Assembly: GCA_000697455.1 (NCBI GenBank)
Contig: JNET01031997.1
Location: forward strand, 1-19,121
Reading direction: 5' to 3'
Length of the DNA stretch: 19,121 nucleotides
Origin: Basidiobolus heterosporus B8920
Lineage: Eukaryota; Basidiobolomycota; Basidiobolomycetes; Basidiobolales; Basidiobolaceae
The position numbers were made by a program, and so were the translations under genes. Every line of letters begins with the position of its first letter. Positions within the stretch are counted from its first letter, which is position 1. Below, piece by piece: positions 1 through 11,326 of the stretch. The notes beneath the pieces are model-generated. The model was given only the letters and a program-made list of their open reading frames with translations. It was not told the origin of the DNA and did no database searches.

Positions 1-858
1 GAGATCATCTACGAACTCCGTGACCACTCCTCCGGACTCAACTGTGGTCGTTGGGACTACATCTTCTCGTTCATCAAGAAGCTTCGTCAACACCAGAAGT
101 ACGTCTTGCCTGACCGTTCAGACGTCACCATGACCTCACCCTTCATGGACGCTTATGTCCGCTTGCTGATCAAGACCTGCCACAAGCGTGGGGTCCACGC
201 CATGGGAGGAATGGCCGCCAACATTCCTATCAAGAACAACCCACAAGCCAACGAGGCAGCCATGCAGAAGGTACGCAACGACAAGCTCCGTGAAGTGAAG
301 GCTGGCCACGATGGTACCTGGGTTGCTCATCCTGACCTTGTCAAGATCGCTCTTGGAATCTTCAACGAGCACATGACCACCCCTAACCAGATCCATCTTC
401 GTCGTGATGATGTCGAAGTGACCGCCGCCGATCTCCTCAACAACAACATCAAGGGTGGTAAGATCACCGAGACTGGCATCCGCAACAACATCTCTGTTGG
501 TCTTGCCTACACTGAAGCCTGGCTTCGTGGTCTAGGATGTGTCCCCATCCACAACCTCATGGAAGACGCAGCCACCGCTGAGATTTCCCGCTCGCAACTG
601 TGGCAGTGGGCAAAGCATCAGGTAAAGACTGCCGAGGGCAAGCAAGTCACCCAGCAATGGCTCTTGCAGCTGTTGAACGAGGAGACTGACTCGTTGAAGA
701 AGCAACTCGGCAACAAGTATGCCAGCTACAAGTTCGATCTTGCCAAGAAGTACATGGCTGGTCAGGTGTCCGGTAAGGATGAAGACTATGCTGACTTCTT
801 AACTACTTTGATCTATGACGAAATCACCACACTTTCCAATGATAAGTCCAGACTTTAA
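1..858 (+). CDS. MLS1: Malate synthase, C-terminal 285 residues (5' partial)
   Basis: Condenses glyoxylate with acetyl-CoA to malate in the glyoxylate cycle. The frame is open from base 1 to TAA at 856-858 without introns. The start lies outside the window: family members are about 540 aa and only 285 are here. Seen motifs: [11 protein letters not shown], whose Asp (codon 55-57) corresponds to one Mg2+ ligand (the paired Glu would fall about 10 codons before the window), and [19 protein letters not shown], whose Asp is the family's catalytic base. The last three residues are SRL, a PTS1 variant, so a peroxisomal location is inferred. Codons are strongly C-ending (GAC, AAC, CTC, AAG), unlike most neighbours, which fits high expression. 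The 3' end converges on the NEPRO-like gene, 209 bp away. Family assignment is secure. Confidence 0.97.
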   Translation, partial: EIIYELRDHSSGLNCGRWDYIFSFIKKLRQHQKYVLPDRSDVTMTSPFMDAYVRLLIKTCHKRGVHAMGGMAANIPIKNNPQANEAAMQKVRNDKLREVKAGHDGTWVAHPDLVKIALGIFNEHMTTPNQIHLRRDDVEVTAADLLNNNIKGGKITETGIRNNISVGLAYTEAWLRGLGCVPIHNLMEDAATAEISRSQLWQWAKHQVKTAEGKQVTQQWLLQLLNEETDSLKKQLGNKYASYKFDLAKKYMAGQVSGKDEDYADFLTTLIYDEITTLSNDKSRL

Positions 859-994
859 ATCCATTCACGCCCATTCACTTTTCATCCAATTGTACTATTG
901 TCACCCAGCTGTATAGTTTAGTTTAGCTCATTGATCGAACCTAATCATTCATTTATGCAAGTATTCCAAGGGCAAACTCATAACCCGAATTAAA

Positions 995-1015
995 TTTATT
1001 AAGTCAGTATTTATT
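995..1015 (-). terminator. Poly(A) signals of the NEPRO-like gene
   Basis: Two AATAAA hexamers on the minus strand (complement at 1010-1015 and 995-1000) lie about 55-75 nt past the stop codon. Canonical motif, position fits; cleavage site not determinable. Confidence 0.5.
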
Positions 1016-1067
1016 TATGTTCATCTATTACGGTTGTTACACTGCCTCTGGTGAAGATAAGGACTAG

Positions 1068-2329
1068 TTAATGAATGGCACCAATATATGTATACGCATG
1101 GGATGTCAATTGCTTACCACCAACATCTTCATCTTCCATAATACTCAGCTTGACTTTCTTCGGAGTAGGAAGCTTTGATTTTGTCTTTACTCTTTTGGCT
1201 TTGCTGGATGAGGTTGAGGCTTCAAACATCCCAGTGAGTATTTTAGACTTGAATCCTTTCTTTGAGGCAGAAGGGTTAGAATTATTAGTGGTAGATTCAG
1301 TTGGCTTTTCCAGGCTCCTTAAACGTTCAAGCAAGTTAATCGATGAATTCAAATACCGATTGCTTTGATTGCAAAATACTAACTTTGGCAGGTCTATTGG
1401 AATCAAATGCTTTATGGTTTTGGGAAGTGTTGAGTCATTTTTGTCCTTTTTTTCTTTCTAAAGTAAGCAGAGATGGTCAGCCAAGTAATCTTTGCAAATA
1501 AGTGCATGAATAAATGTCCGCTGCTTACCGGGAAAAACTCTAGCCAATCTTGGAGTAATTCATAACACTGTACAACATCCTCCAACAAAACTCTGGTTAA
1601 TATGTATAAGCGACTGAGAAGACCGGTCATTGTTAACGCCATGGTCATGAATTGGGTCTCTGACAGCAGAACAAGGAAAGCGCTATGTTACGTTTAGGAT
1701 TCAACAAGTCTTGATGCTGTATCTATTCAAGATATCGGGTAAAAAGGATACGCTGAAGCCTCTTGATATGTTGTCAAACTTTTTCTTAACAATAAACCAC
1801 AGCCAGCGATGCGGTTTAAGGTGTATGACATTTGTTCTCGAGTAGGAATATACTCCCACTTTGATTTCTTTGTTCTGTTGAAACGGTACGTAAGTAACTA
1901 TTTGTTTTCAACAAGTTTCCTGCAGTGAAAAGTACCTTTTTCCACCGTAAAACGCGTCTATCAACTCCCTTACTATTTCATCGAGCTTCAAGTCGCTTAG
2001 TCTTCCAAGTATTCTTCGAACCTTGTAGTCAACTGGTTAGAAGTAGTATGGGAGTGGGTTTTTTCTCGTACTTTGCTCACCTCATACAGTCGACGGAAAT
2101 ATACAGCATTTTTGTGCTGATTCCAATTTTTGTAGAACAATCTCTCCAACGTTTTCACCTCTGACCAAAAATCTTTTCTGTACAAAGCTCGATGAAGAAA
2201 ATTTAACGTTTTCAACTTATCGTCGTGAGTATTTGAGCTACGTAAGTGAGTCCGCGAAATTAATCTAGTAGGTGCAGGTGGAAACGTCGAGCACCTCGTA
2301 AATTCTTGAGGGTCTAGTTCTTTTGACAT
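1068..2329 (-). CDS. NEPRO: NEPRO/Rmp1-like protein, candidate RNase MRP subunit (5 exons, 333 aa)
   Basis: Exons on the minus strand: 2329-2081, 2021-1936, 1874-1752, 1682-1529, 1457-1068 (stop TAA 1070-1068). Introns are 59, 61, 69 and 71 nt, all GT-AG, and phases close exactly. Residues 61-83 carry LERLFYKNWNQHKNAVYFRR, which resembles the K-N-K-N-Q-H-R signature of the NEPRO N-terminal domain and of yeast Rmp1. Exon 3 has KWEYIPTREQMSYTLNRI and exon 4 a hydrophobic helical run (LLSRLYILTRVLLEDVV), both NEPRO-like. The C-terminus is Lys/Ser rich (KKGFKSK, KAKRVKTKSK), suiting a nucleolar protein. Family knowledge: NEPRO and Rmp1 belong to or associate with RNase MRP, which processes rRNA. 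Recognition is by remembered motifs, not a search. The donor of exon 2 (GTACTT) is weak. The gene diverges from PIS and converges on malate synthase. Confidence 0.77.
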
Positions 2330-2749
2330 TGCTGGTTGACTACTTACTAATAGCCTTATCTACTTGTCTACGTCTATGTACGCGATAGGGATTTTTTTTC
2401 AGCTCAAGTATTCAATTATGACTTAGAATCAACATTTCCTACTAAGATTTGGTAATGTTTCCGTTTACCCATCATCATCTTAGGGTTAAGTTGTCTATAT
2501 TTTGGTCCTATGAATTGTAGATAAATTTGGTGATGGTATCTCTACTAAAGTTTGCATGTAACTTGTAGTCTGTTCATTCATTGGTCAGACAACGCTATGA
2601 AGTTAATATCTGAATTACTTTGCACTACAATAACCTAGATATCATGGGCCAATTTCAAAAAACCTGGAATATAGCAACGTCTAAAGTCATAGATACATCA
2701 CTCCACTTGGTTAACCTTTTTCCACTTTGTATTCGCCTCTGCTAACGAG
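2330..2749. promoter_or_regulatory. Divergent intergenic region, NEPRO-like / PIS
   Basis: A 420-bp gene-free stretch between two divergent start codons, so it should hold both promoters and leaders. AT-rich with a T run near 2392-2399 and a pyrimidine-rich stretch (about 2713-2748) just before the PIS ATG. I see no clear TATA box, repeat or RNA gene. Confidence 0.5.
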
Positions 2750-3793
2750 ATGTCTTCAATGCAACAGGAGAACGTTTTCTTGTTTGTTCCAAACCTCATT
2801 GGTAGTAAAGACTGATACTCTGGCTGGTTTTCTATTACTGACCCCTTTCTTATAGGTTACTCCCGCATTGCGTTGGCTGCTATAGCTCTCTATTACATGC
2901 CTGAAGCACCGATATTCTGTGTCGCCTTATATTCACTCTCTTGCCTACTTGATGCTGTCGATGGCCATGCGGCGAGATATTTTGACCAATGTACTTACTG
3001 TTCAAGCATAACTCATACATACTTGAGACTAATTATTAACCCGGCCCCTCTGAGTATAGGTAGTAAATTTGGGGCTGTACTCGACATGGTTACTGACCGG
3101 TAATAGAATTGTATAACTTGGTATATTCGTACTTCTCTTACTTACACTACTGGTAGCTGTACTACGACATGTCTTATGTGTTATTTGGCTCAGGTTTACC
3201 CTTCCTGGTCTCTGTTATTTCAATTCCTCATTTCGCTAGACCTTAGCAGCCATTATATGCATATGTATAGGTAGCATGATTTTTGGCTAACGAAAGAGAG
3301 TTGAACAAATTTCTCAAACTTTGGCTTCTTTAGCTCTCTTTCCTCGGGCGTTTCCTCCCATAAAGTGATTTCTAAGAAGCAGAATTTCATCCTGAGAGCG
3401 TACTACTCTAACAATGTATGTATACTGTCAATTGTAGTATCTACCAACTGGAAATGGCCTGAATGCTCACAATATTCCCGTTCTAGCTTGTACTGTTCTC
3501 ATTCTGTGCAGGCAATGAACTGTTCTTCATACTGCTCTACATTCTTGCTTTCTATGCTGGACCCGAAGGTAAGCAAGCCCTATATCTATTTAGTAGGTTA
3601 TATGATATCTTAACGGCCAGTAGTATTCAGCATAGCCGGTATCTCCGTATGCTTGGTTCACATCCTGGCCTTTTTAACGTTCCCCATCTGCGCCATCAAG
3701 CAAATCATCAATTGTATTCAATTCGGAGGCGCCGCTAAAACACTTGCCAAAATAGACCTCGAAGAGCGTCAAAAAGTTGACAAAAAGGACTAA
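2750..3793 (+). CDS. PIS1: Phosphatidylinositol synthase (CDP-DAG:inositol phosphatidyltransferase), 7 exons, 225 aa
   Basis: Makes phosphatidylinositol from CDP-diacylglycerol and myo-inositol; an integral membrane enzyme, typically of the ER. Exons: 2750-2801, 2856-2990, 3060-3099, 3157-3270, 3334-3415, 3487-3568, 3621-3793 (TAA 3791-3793). Introns are 52-71 nt and phases agree at every junction. The CDP-alcohol phosphotransferase signature DGxxARx8GxxxDxxxD is complete: DGHAAR at the end of exon 2, then FGAVLDMVTD in exon 3. The family spacing of 8 residues is recovered only when intron 2 is removed, which supports the model. Further PIS hallmarks are VPNLIGYSRI near the N-terminus, HKVISKKQNFILRAYYSNN, and CAGNELFFILLYILAFY. 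Length matches yeast Pis1 (about 220 aa). A second in-frame ATG follows at 2759. The last acceptor is a tandem CAGTAG, so one Val may be optional. Confidence 0.95.
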
Positions 3794-3856
3794 CTACTGG
3801 CCTCGAAGTCAGCAAATATATTAGTCATTAATCATAATTTTAGAATTTCTCTTCAT

Positions 3857-3862
3857 AATAAA
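3857..3862 (+). terminator. Poly(A) signal of PIS
   Basis: AATAAA 64 nt after the PIS stop codon. Confidence 0.5.
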
Positions 3863-4244
3863 AGATTCCAATCCAGTACCATTCTAAATATGCTTATATA
3901 AGCAACCATCGTAGTCATGATGGTTTTGGTAAACATGGATTTTCATTTGTTATGAATTCCGCGGCAAATAAACCTATCTGGATGATTTGATTGGAGAGGG
4001 TGGAATGAACTAATATAAATTCATTAATTCAAGGAAATCGAGAAATTTTTGTTTCTTTACTATTTACCAAAGTTTGTGACGTTTTTTTCTCTCTAAACGT
4101 AGGGAAAAAGAAAAAAAACTGGGTGGTACTAGTACGTTTGATATATTGTAGCTCCAAGTGAAACAACCACAGTTCTCTTGTTATTCCGAGCTATCTGGCC
4201 TATTTTCCTTTGCTTTCAACTTGGTTGCCTGTTCTTTCGTTTAT
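3863..4244 (+). promoter_or_regulatory. PIS-TFIIB intergenic region, TFIIB promoter and leader
   Basis: Gene-free stretch between two tandem genes. It contains an inverted repeat ACGTTT / AAACGT (4079-4084 and 4095-4100, 10-nt spacer) inside a pyrimidine block, followed by a purine block (about 4102-4120) and an AT-rich TGATATATTG element at 4139-4148. A protein-binding site at the inverted repeat is inference only. No RNA gene seen. Confidence 0.4.
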
Positions 4245-5231
4245 ATGATGACGAGCCCAGCTACTGCTCCCCGTTCCCTTCCCAACCAACCTCAACCTGA
4301 CCTAAATGTCAAAATTATGTGTAAAGAGTGTAAAAACCCCGTTCCTAATATCGTAGAAGAGTTCGCTTCTGGGGATCTTGTGTGTGGCGATTGCGGACTA
4401 GTACTAGGCGATCGTATCATTGATACCAGATCTGAATGGCGTACCTTCGCCAACGACGATGGAGATGATCCTTCTCGTGTCGGTGCGGCTGCTAATCCTT
4501 TACTTAGCGGTTCTCAGTTAGATACTGTCATCTCCAAAACGGACGGAGGCTCAGGAACTGCCAGAGATTTAAGTAAGATCCAAGGTCGTTCCTCAGCTGT
4601 CAAAGGAGAGCGTAATTTGGTTCAAGCATATAAAGAAATCTCGGCTATGTGTGATGCGATCGGGTTACCCAAGTTGATTGGAGATATAGCCAAGCAACTT
4701 TATAAACGAGTGGAAGACGAGAAACTCTTAAGAGGAAAACCAAACGAAAGTATCATTGCTGCTTGTATTTTCATTGCTTGTCGTCAGGAGAATGTACCAA
4801 GAACATTCAAGGAAATCTGCGCTTTGACTCAAGTGCCTAAGAAGGAAATTGGCCGTTGCTTTAAGGCGCTAGCTCGTGTTTTGGAGACTAATGTTAATAC
4901 CATGGGTAGTGAAGACCTGATGTCTCGTTTCTGCTCGAATTTGAACTTGCCAATGGAGGTTCAAAAGGCTGCTGTTGATCTGACAAAGAAAGCCAAAGAG
5001 GTCGGAACATTGGCTGGTAAGAGTCCAGTGTCTATTGCTGCTGCATGCATCTACCTGATCTCGAACCTGTACCAGATCCCAAAAACCACCAAAGACATCG
5101 CACCCGTTACTGGTGTCTCGGAAGTCACCATAAAAAACGCATACAAGTATCTGTACAACACTAAGGAACAACTCATCGACCTTAGTACCTCTAAAACTGG
5201 TTTATCTTTTGACAGCTTACCTCATCCCTAG
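4245..5231 (+). CDS. SUA7: Transcription initiation factor TFIIB (328 aa, intronless)
   Basis: General RNA polymerase II factor that bridges TBP-DNA and polymerase and helps set the start site. The zinc ribbon uses Cys26, Cys29, Cys47 and Cys50 (CKEC...CGDC). It is followed by the B-reader region DTRSEWRTFANDDGDDPSRV at about 59-78. Two cyclin-like repeats follow at about 123-205 and 217-305, with typical GKPNESIIAACIFIACRQ and GKSPVSIAAACIYLIS helices. Length is in the usual fungal range (about 310-345). The start is set at the first ATG of an ATGATG pair; the second would give 327 aa. The frame stays open back to a TAG at 4149 but has no earlier ATG. It is the only complete gene here without a detectable intron. 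Confidence 0.96.
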   Translation: MMTSPATAPRSLPNQPQPDLNVKIMCKECKNPVPNIVEEFASGDLVCGDCGLVLGDRIIDTRSEWRTFANDDGDDPSRVGAAANPLLSGSQLDTVISKTDGGSGTARDLSKIQGRSSAVKGERNLVQAYKEISAMCDAIGLPKLIGDIAKQLYKRVEDEKLLRGKPNESIIAACIFIACRQENVPRTFKEICALTQVPKKEIGRCFKALARVLETNVNTMGSEDLMSRFCSNLNLPMEVQKAAVDLTKKAKEVGTLAGKSPVSIAAACIYLISNLYQIPKTTKDIAPVTGVSEVTIKNAYKYLYNTKEQLIDLSTSKTGLSFDSLPHP

Positions 5232-5279
5232 AAGGCTCAAACAATACTGTTTCTGTTTCTGTTTCGAACTCAATTTGTA

Positions 5280-5285
5280 AATAAA
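5280..5285 (+). terminator. Poly(A) signal of TFIIB
   Basis: AATAAA about 49 nt after the TFIIB stop, inside the 208-bp convergent gap with the Heh gene. Confidence 0.5.
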
Positions 5286-5313
5286 CCATTTTCAATCAAT
5301 CTTGCCTACGTGT

Positions 5314-5319
5314 TTTATT
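5314..5319 (-). terminator. Poly(A) signal of the Heh/Src1 gene
   Basis: TTTATT on the plus strand is AATAAA on the minus strand, about 120 nt past the Heh stop. The likely 3' UTRs of the two convergent genes therefore lie close to each other or overlap. Confidence 0.4.
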
Positions 5320-5439
5320 GTGGTAATGAGATTTTGACATCATTGAATATGCTGAGGAGTACGAACGAAGAAATCTAAACATTGGTTAAATTCTAATAAT
5401 CATGATAAAAGTACATATGTAGGTTGATTTGAACTTGAC

Positions 5440-8003
5440 TCATTCGTCTGAAAACATTCCTTCATCAGACATAAAGCCCTGCTCTTCTTTCAGCTTGGGA
5501 TACAAGCTATCACCCTATAGAATGAAATTAGTAACTAGCCTGGAGATGGATGTGGTGCTGATATACTTACTAGCTTGGGGCTTGTGATTGGACTAATGGT
5601 AGTGCCAACCCATTCCCATACGCGGTGAGGTTCACCACGAATCTCTGTGACTCCTGAGCGAACATTACTGTTTGTCTCGATAACTTGGCGAACCTTGTCC
5701 CAAATATGTTTACGTTGCACATGGTTGTGCATAGAGCGAAGTAATACATCTCTAAGCTGAACTACTGACACTGCACTTGATGGGTGTTGAACGGGATCAA
5801 GGTAGTGCAGATTCTCTTGTTCCGATAGTCGAACCAGCACTTGCTGCACAAGATCACGTACAAGTTCCTTTTCACTAGCGTGAGCTACGAAGAAAAAGTA
5901 AATAACCGAATTTGTATTCTAACGTTGAGGTAGACTTACTGTTGTATCGAGAAATCCCGTAAATTCCGGCAATCACCACCAAAAAACTCCCCACAATCCC
6001 CTTGAGATTATCCATTAAAAGCGAATAAAATTCTTTACGAAGACGGCATTTGAGGGGATATTTCGGCTCGCGAGAGACGAAGTAAAGTTGCTTACTGCTT
6101 TCGTCACTCAATACCCTAATGCGTTGCCTCTGCTCAGTAAGATCACGAAATACCGAAGGCCAAATCTCTTCGATCTCAATATTTTGTGCGCCGGTGCTGG
6201 TCTCGATTAATCTTTTGAGCTCTATTTCCGAAACCTCAGCATGAATATTATTCTTCGGATCACACTCCGCTTTGCCTGCGCGATCACTAAGAATTTCCTT
6301 GGCGATCTCGACTGTTGAGTCAACCTTGGCTATCATATCTATGTTAGGAACGCACTTGACATGTAATGGATTGATCAGGGAGATCAGCGGATTTTCCTTG
6401 AGAATGTAACTTCTATCGCATGACACGAATTTGCCATTTCGGCAAACTGCGTGAGATGGACATGGAGTACACTTTGGATAAAAGAGGGACGTTCCATGAT
6501 CAGGAAGATCTAACGAAATTTCAGTCAAATTTTGTTACAAGTCATTTAAAAAAGACAATACTCACCTGTATTGGACTCATGTTCGCAGTATCCAAGTGCT
6601 ATGTTCTTTTGACGTATCCAAAATAGATAACCAGTCGTAAGTAACGCCAAGAAGATCCAAAGGGGTTTCCAGTCGTATTCTATCTTTGGTTCATGTTGAC
6701 GGTGGTGACGACGACGCCGAGTACGTTTTCTTGGTTTTACGATCACCTCCTCTTCTAATTCAGCAGTGATTTCCGGTTCGCGTTTTACTCTTGAGAAAGA
6801 AGGGCTCATGAATTTCTGCGGGCCTGTTGTCGATGCTGCAGCTGGCTCGTCATGTGTCACTTCAACTTTAGGGAGATCGTCCAGAGTTGGTTTTGATACT
6901 ATGTCACTCGTGACTGGAAGTCCGGGAGATTCTAGTTGAGGTTCTGCTTTGTGCAATTTCTTGGTCTTCACAGAAGTTAGATAGATATAAGCGCGAATTT
7001 GGCGAGTAATCAACAACATACCTTAACTTTCTTTTTCTTACGAATATTGGGTGTTTCACCACCACTTTGGAACGGATTCTCATCAGAAAAGACACCTGCA
7101 TCTGCAGCGTTCTAAAAAAAACCTATCAGCTACAGTAAGGAGATTTGTTGAATAATTTTACAATTACCTGTTCTTCGGCTGTCTTGGACAGGCTTTGGAC
7201 TTTGGATTCAGGTTCGGGTACTTTTACCTGACGACATTGGTAAGTATATTGATGACAGATGGATTGAACTATATCGATTAAATCACAAACCTCTGTCTGA
7301 GTATAGCTATTGGGAAGTGGGGAGAAATCATCGGAGCTAAAGCCGGGATCGTCCACACTAGGAGTACGAGAGGCGAATTGATTATTGGAGGGCAGACTTT
7401 CCCCTTCCGAGCTGAGGACATCCGACTTGTCGGCGGGTGTTTTAGTCTGACAAAAATATGAGTAATCTTTAACAAGAGCGCCAGAGATGATTTGAATTGA
7501 TTACCTTGACTTTACGTCTAACTGTGGACTGGCGTGAAGGAGGAGATAATTCACCATCTGAGCTTAGTAGCTCGAATTTTTCAATAGTAGATCTCTATAA
7601 TGCGAGAATTTAGCCAAGCGATTTATCAATATGATCTTACTTCACACTTACCACACGTCCCCGAGACTTGGGGGTAGGACGAACTGGAGAGGGTGATGTG
7701 CGTTCGGGAGCCTAGAAATAAGCTATTTAGCCCATGCTTTGTTACTATGCAGCAATGAATTGAAGTAAATACCTGATCAAAGCCAACAAAGATCATTCCC
7801 CTATTACTAGGTTTAACCTCCCTGGCTTCTTGCAGCCAACGTTCAGCATTAGGAGTGACATGAGTATCGAACAGTTCTATCAAGGTCGCTTTCTTACTGT
7901 TGGCATTAAATGGAATGCCATGTTTAAATAAAATCCGTCGCAAGTCAACGACCCTAACTGAATTAGGATCGAAGTTGGGTTCAAGATAACTGAGATCGTC
8001 CAT
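5440..8003 (-). CDS. SRC1: Inner nuclear membrane Heh/LEM-MSC protein (Src1/Man1/Lem2 family), 10 exons, 681 aa
   Basis: Tethers chromatin to the inner nuclear membrane. Exons: 8003-7773, 7711-7652, 7594-7505, 7446-7291, 7227-7168, 7111-7022, 6965-6566, 6509-5940, 5884-5571, 5514-5440 (TGA). Introns are 55-63 nt. Order of parts: N-terminal HeH/LEM-like fold (residues about 12-62, VVDLRRILFKHGIPFNANSK); Ser/Pro/acidic linker; basic stretch RKKKKVK (about 223-229) preceded by DENPFQSGG, a family motif; second basic cluster KPRKRTRRRRHHRQH (about 306-320), a likely nuclear import signal; TM1 (about 331-347); lumenal Cys-rich MSC segment (YPKCTPCPSHAVC); TM2 (about 532-549, IVGSFLVVIAGIYGI); C-terminal MSC winged-helix part in exons 9-10. 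Length suits the family (about 650-840). Introns 1-6 are all phase 0. Intron 4 (7290-7228) is 63 nt and stopless, so it could instead be coding, giving 702 aa. Confidence 0.9.
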
Positions 8004-8531
8004 TCTGTGCCTTATGCTTGGCCAAGTGTTGAATCGCTATTGGAATGAGGTGTTAATAGCCTGTACGAATTAAAGTTAAGAAAATATTGAAAGTACGTCA
8101 AAACAAAGTACAATCACTACGACCAATTAAAAATAACTTAGGAATAGAAATCTATGTAATATCATTGAGTGAGGTGTTCCGATTTTCTTTCCAAGTAGCT
8201 GCTTTATTGCAGGACTGCGGTGATAAGTGATGATTTCATGCTCAATATGCTTCCATACCAGAATATATAATTCAGAAATAGAACATCAGGTACAGGTGAT
8301 TTCACTATTCAGGAGGTTCGTTCAATAAGGTATTATTAAGAGATCTCAATTGTGCATGCTTTGAAACTAGGTATGCGTACAGCAGTAGTAAGACGATCTG
8401 CGATAAACATGGATCCTATGTGACTTGCTTTTGTTAAACTGAAATATCCCATTTCTGCTCCAAATTAAAGCCTATCAAGCCAACCAAGAGGACTACGGTA
8501 CCGTGCTAAACAATAACCAGAATCCAACAAC
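8004..8531. promoter_or_regulatory. Divergent intergenic region, Heh/Src1 / PHAF1
   Basis: A 528-bp gap between divergent ATGs that must contain both promoters. It is AT-rich with no long ORF. An AT-rich TATATAAT lies near 8263-8270. I see no tRNA, repeat or strong hairpin. Confidence 0.45.
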
Positions 8532-10546
<2,015 letters not shown>

Positions 10547-10663
10547 AGGTCATCAGTTATGGGCCTGCAGTAGATATGTTCCGATGGAGTTACCTGATTT
10601 CTTTCATATATAAGCTCTTTGTATATTCTAGTATATAACAGCATTGTTGAGACCTCCATCAAT

Positions 10664-10669
10664 AATAAA
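10664..10669 (+). terminator. Poly(A) signal of PHAF1
   Basis: AATAAA 118 nt after the PHAF1 stop codon. Confidence 0.45.
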
Positions 10670-10697
10670 ATATGTGGAAAAGATGCAATCATTCAGT

Positions 10698-10772
10698 GGC
10701 CGTAAATAGCCATAAATAGTAGTTAATACCCGTCAATAGCCGTAAATAGCAGTAGGTGTGGTAAATAGCCGC
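10698..10772. repeat. Degenerate CCGTAAATAGC repeat cluster
   Basis: Five close copies of an 11-bp motif within 75 bp: GCCGTAAATAGC at 10699-10710, CCATAAATAG from 10710, CCCGTCAATAGC at 10729-10740, CCGTAAATAGC at 10740-10750 and GGTAAATAGCC from 10760. Spacing is irregular (about 11, 19, 11 and 20 bp). It lies between the PHAF1 3' end and the RhoGAP promoter. A decayed minisatellite or an array of binding sites would both fit. Confidence 0.7.
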
Positions 10773-11326
10773 ACAAATATTGATTTGGTGCTGATCAAAA
10801 TTACAGGATCACCTTCAGCTATTTTCTACGGGGAGAAAAGCGTGAGTTACCAGAAATCATTGTGTCTCTCGGAAGGAGAGTAGTGTGAATCAAATTCAAG
10901 CTGAAGTATCAAGTATTGATAAGCATAACTGTAAGGCACATTAAAGTAGGGATGTAACCTCACACTTTACACATCACACCTCACATCTCACACCTCACAG
11001 CTTTGATCCTTAATTCCAATGCTTATGGAAGATTGTTGAGTCCATATACATTTCATTGATTGTAAAATATTTCATATAACATGATGATTATCATTCATTC
11101 TTATTCGTAGATGATATACCTTGAATTTAGCAGTCTTCCATCCTGAACTCAGCTTTTATCCTTCTCCCAACCCTTGAGTAATCCATTATTCTTTAAACGT
11201 TTGTCTTCTTTTTAACCAGTTCAATAGACACTTTTCTTTTCCTTTTCCTCAAAGAAAAGAGAAGGGTGCCATAATTTACTCACCTTACTGTAGTTCGGAG
11301 CCAATTCTTCCTCGAAAAGTGAATAC
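10773..11326 (+). promoter_or_regulatory. RhoGAP upstream region
   Basis: The rest of the 780-bp gap between PHAF1 and RhoGAP. It contains a CA/TC-rich repeat (10958-11000) and an inverted repeat CTTTTCTTT / AAAGAAAAG (11231-11239 and 11251-11259, 11-nt loop) in a pyrimidine-rich stretch before the RhoGAP start. No ORF, tRNA or known RNA gene recognised. Confidence 0.4.
10958..11000. repeat. Short TCACAC(C/A)TCACA repeat
   Basis: CTCACAC / ATCACACC / CTCACATCTCACACC / CTCACAG follow one another in 43 bp, a low-complexity run of CTCACAC-like units of 5-8 bp, strongly pyrimidine/A with a single G at its last base. Likely simple-repeat DNA. Confidence 0.65.

Noticed and set aside
3511-3513. Acceptor after GTGCAG in PIS exon 6
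   Set aside because: From the phase-0 exon 5 it would shift the frame and lose the NELFFILLY motif; the acceptor at 3486 keeps both frame and CAGNELFF.
4158-4244. N-terminal extension of TFIIB
   Set aside because: The frame is open back to TAG 4149 but has only a GTG start; ATG at 4245 gives a normal-length TFIIB with a normal N-terminus.
10698-10772. CRISPR array
   Set aside because: Units are only 11 bp with 0-9 bp between them, in a eukaryotic intergenic region; no repeat-spacer structure.
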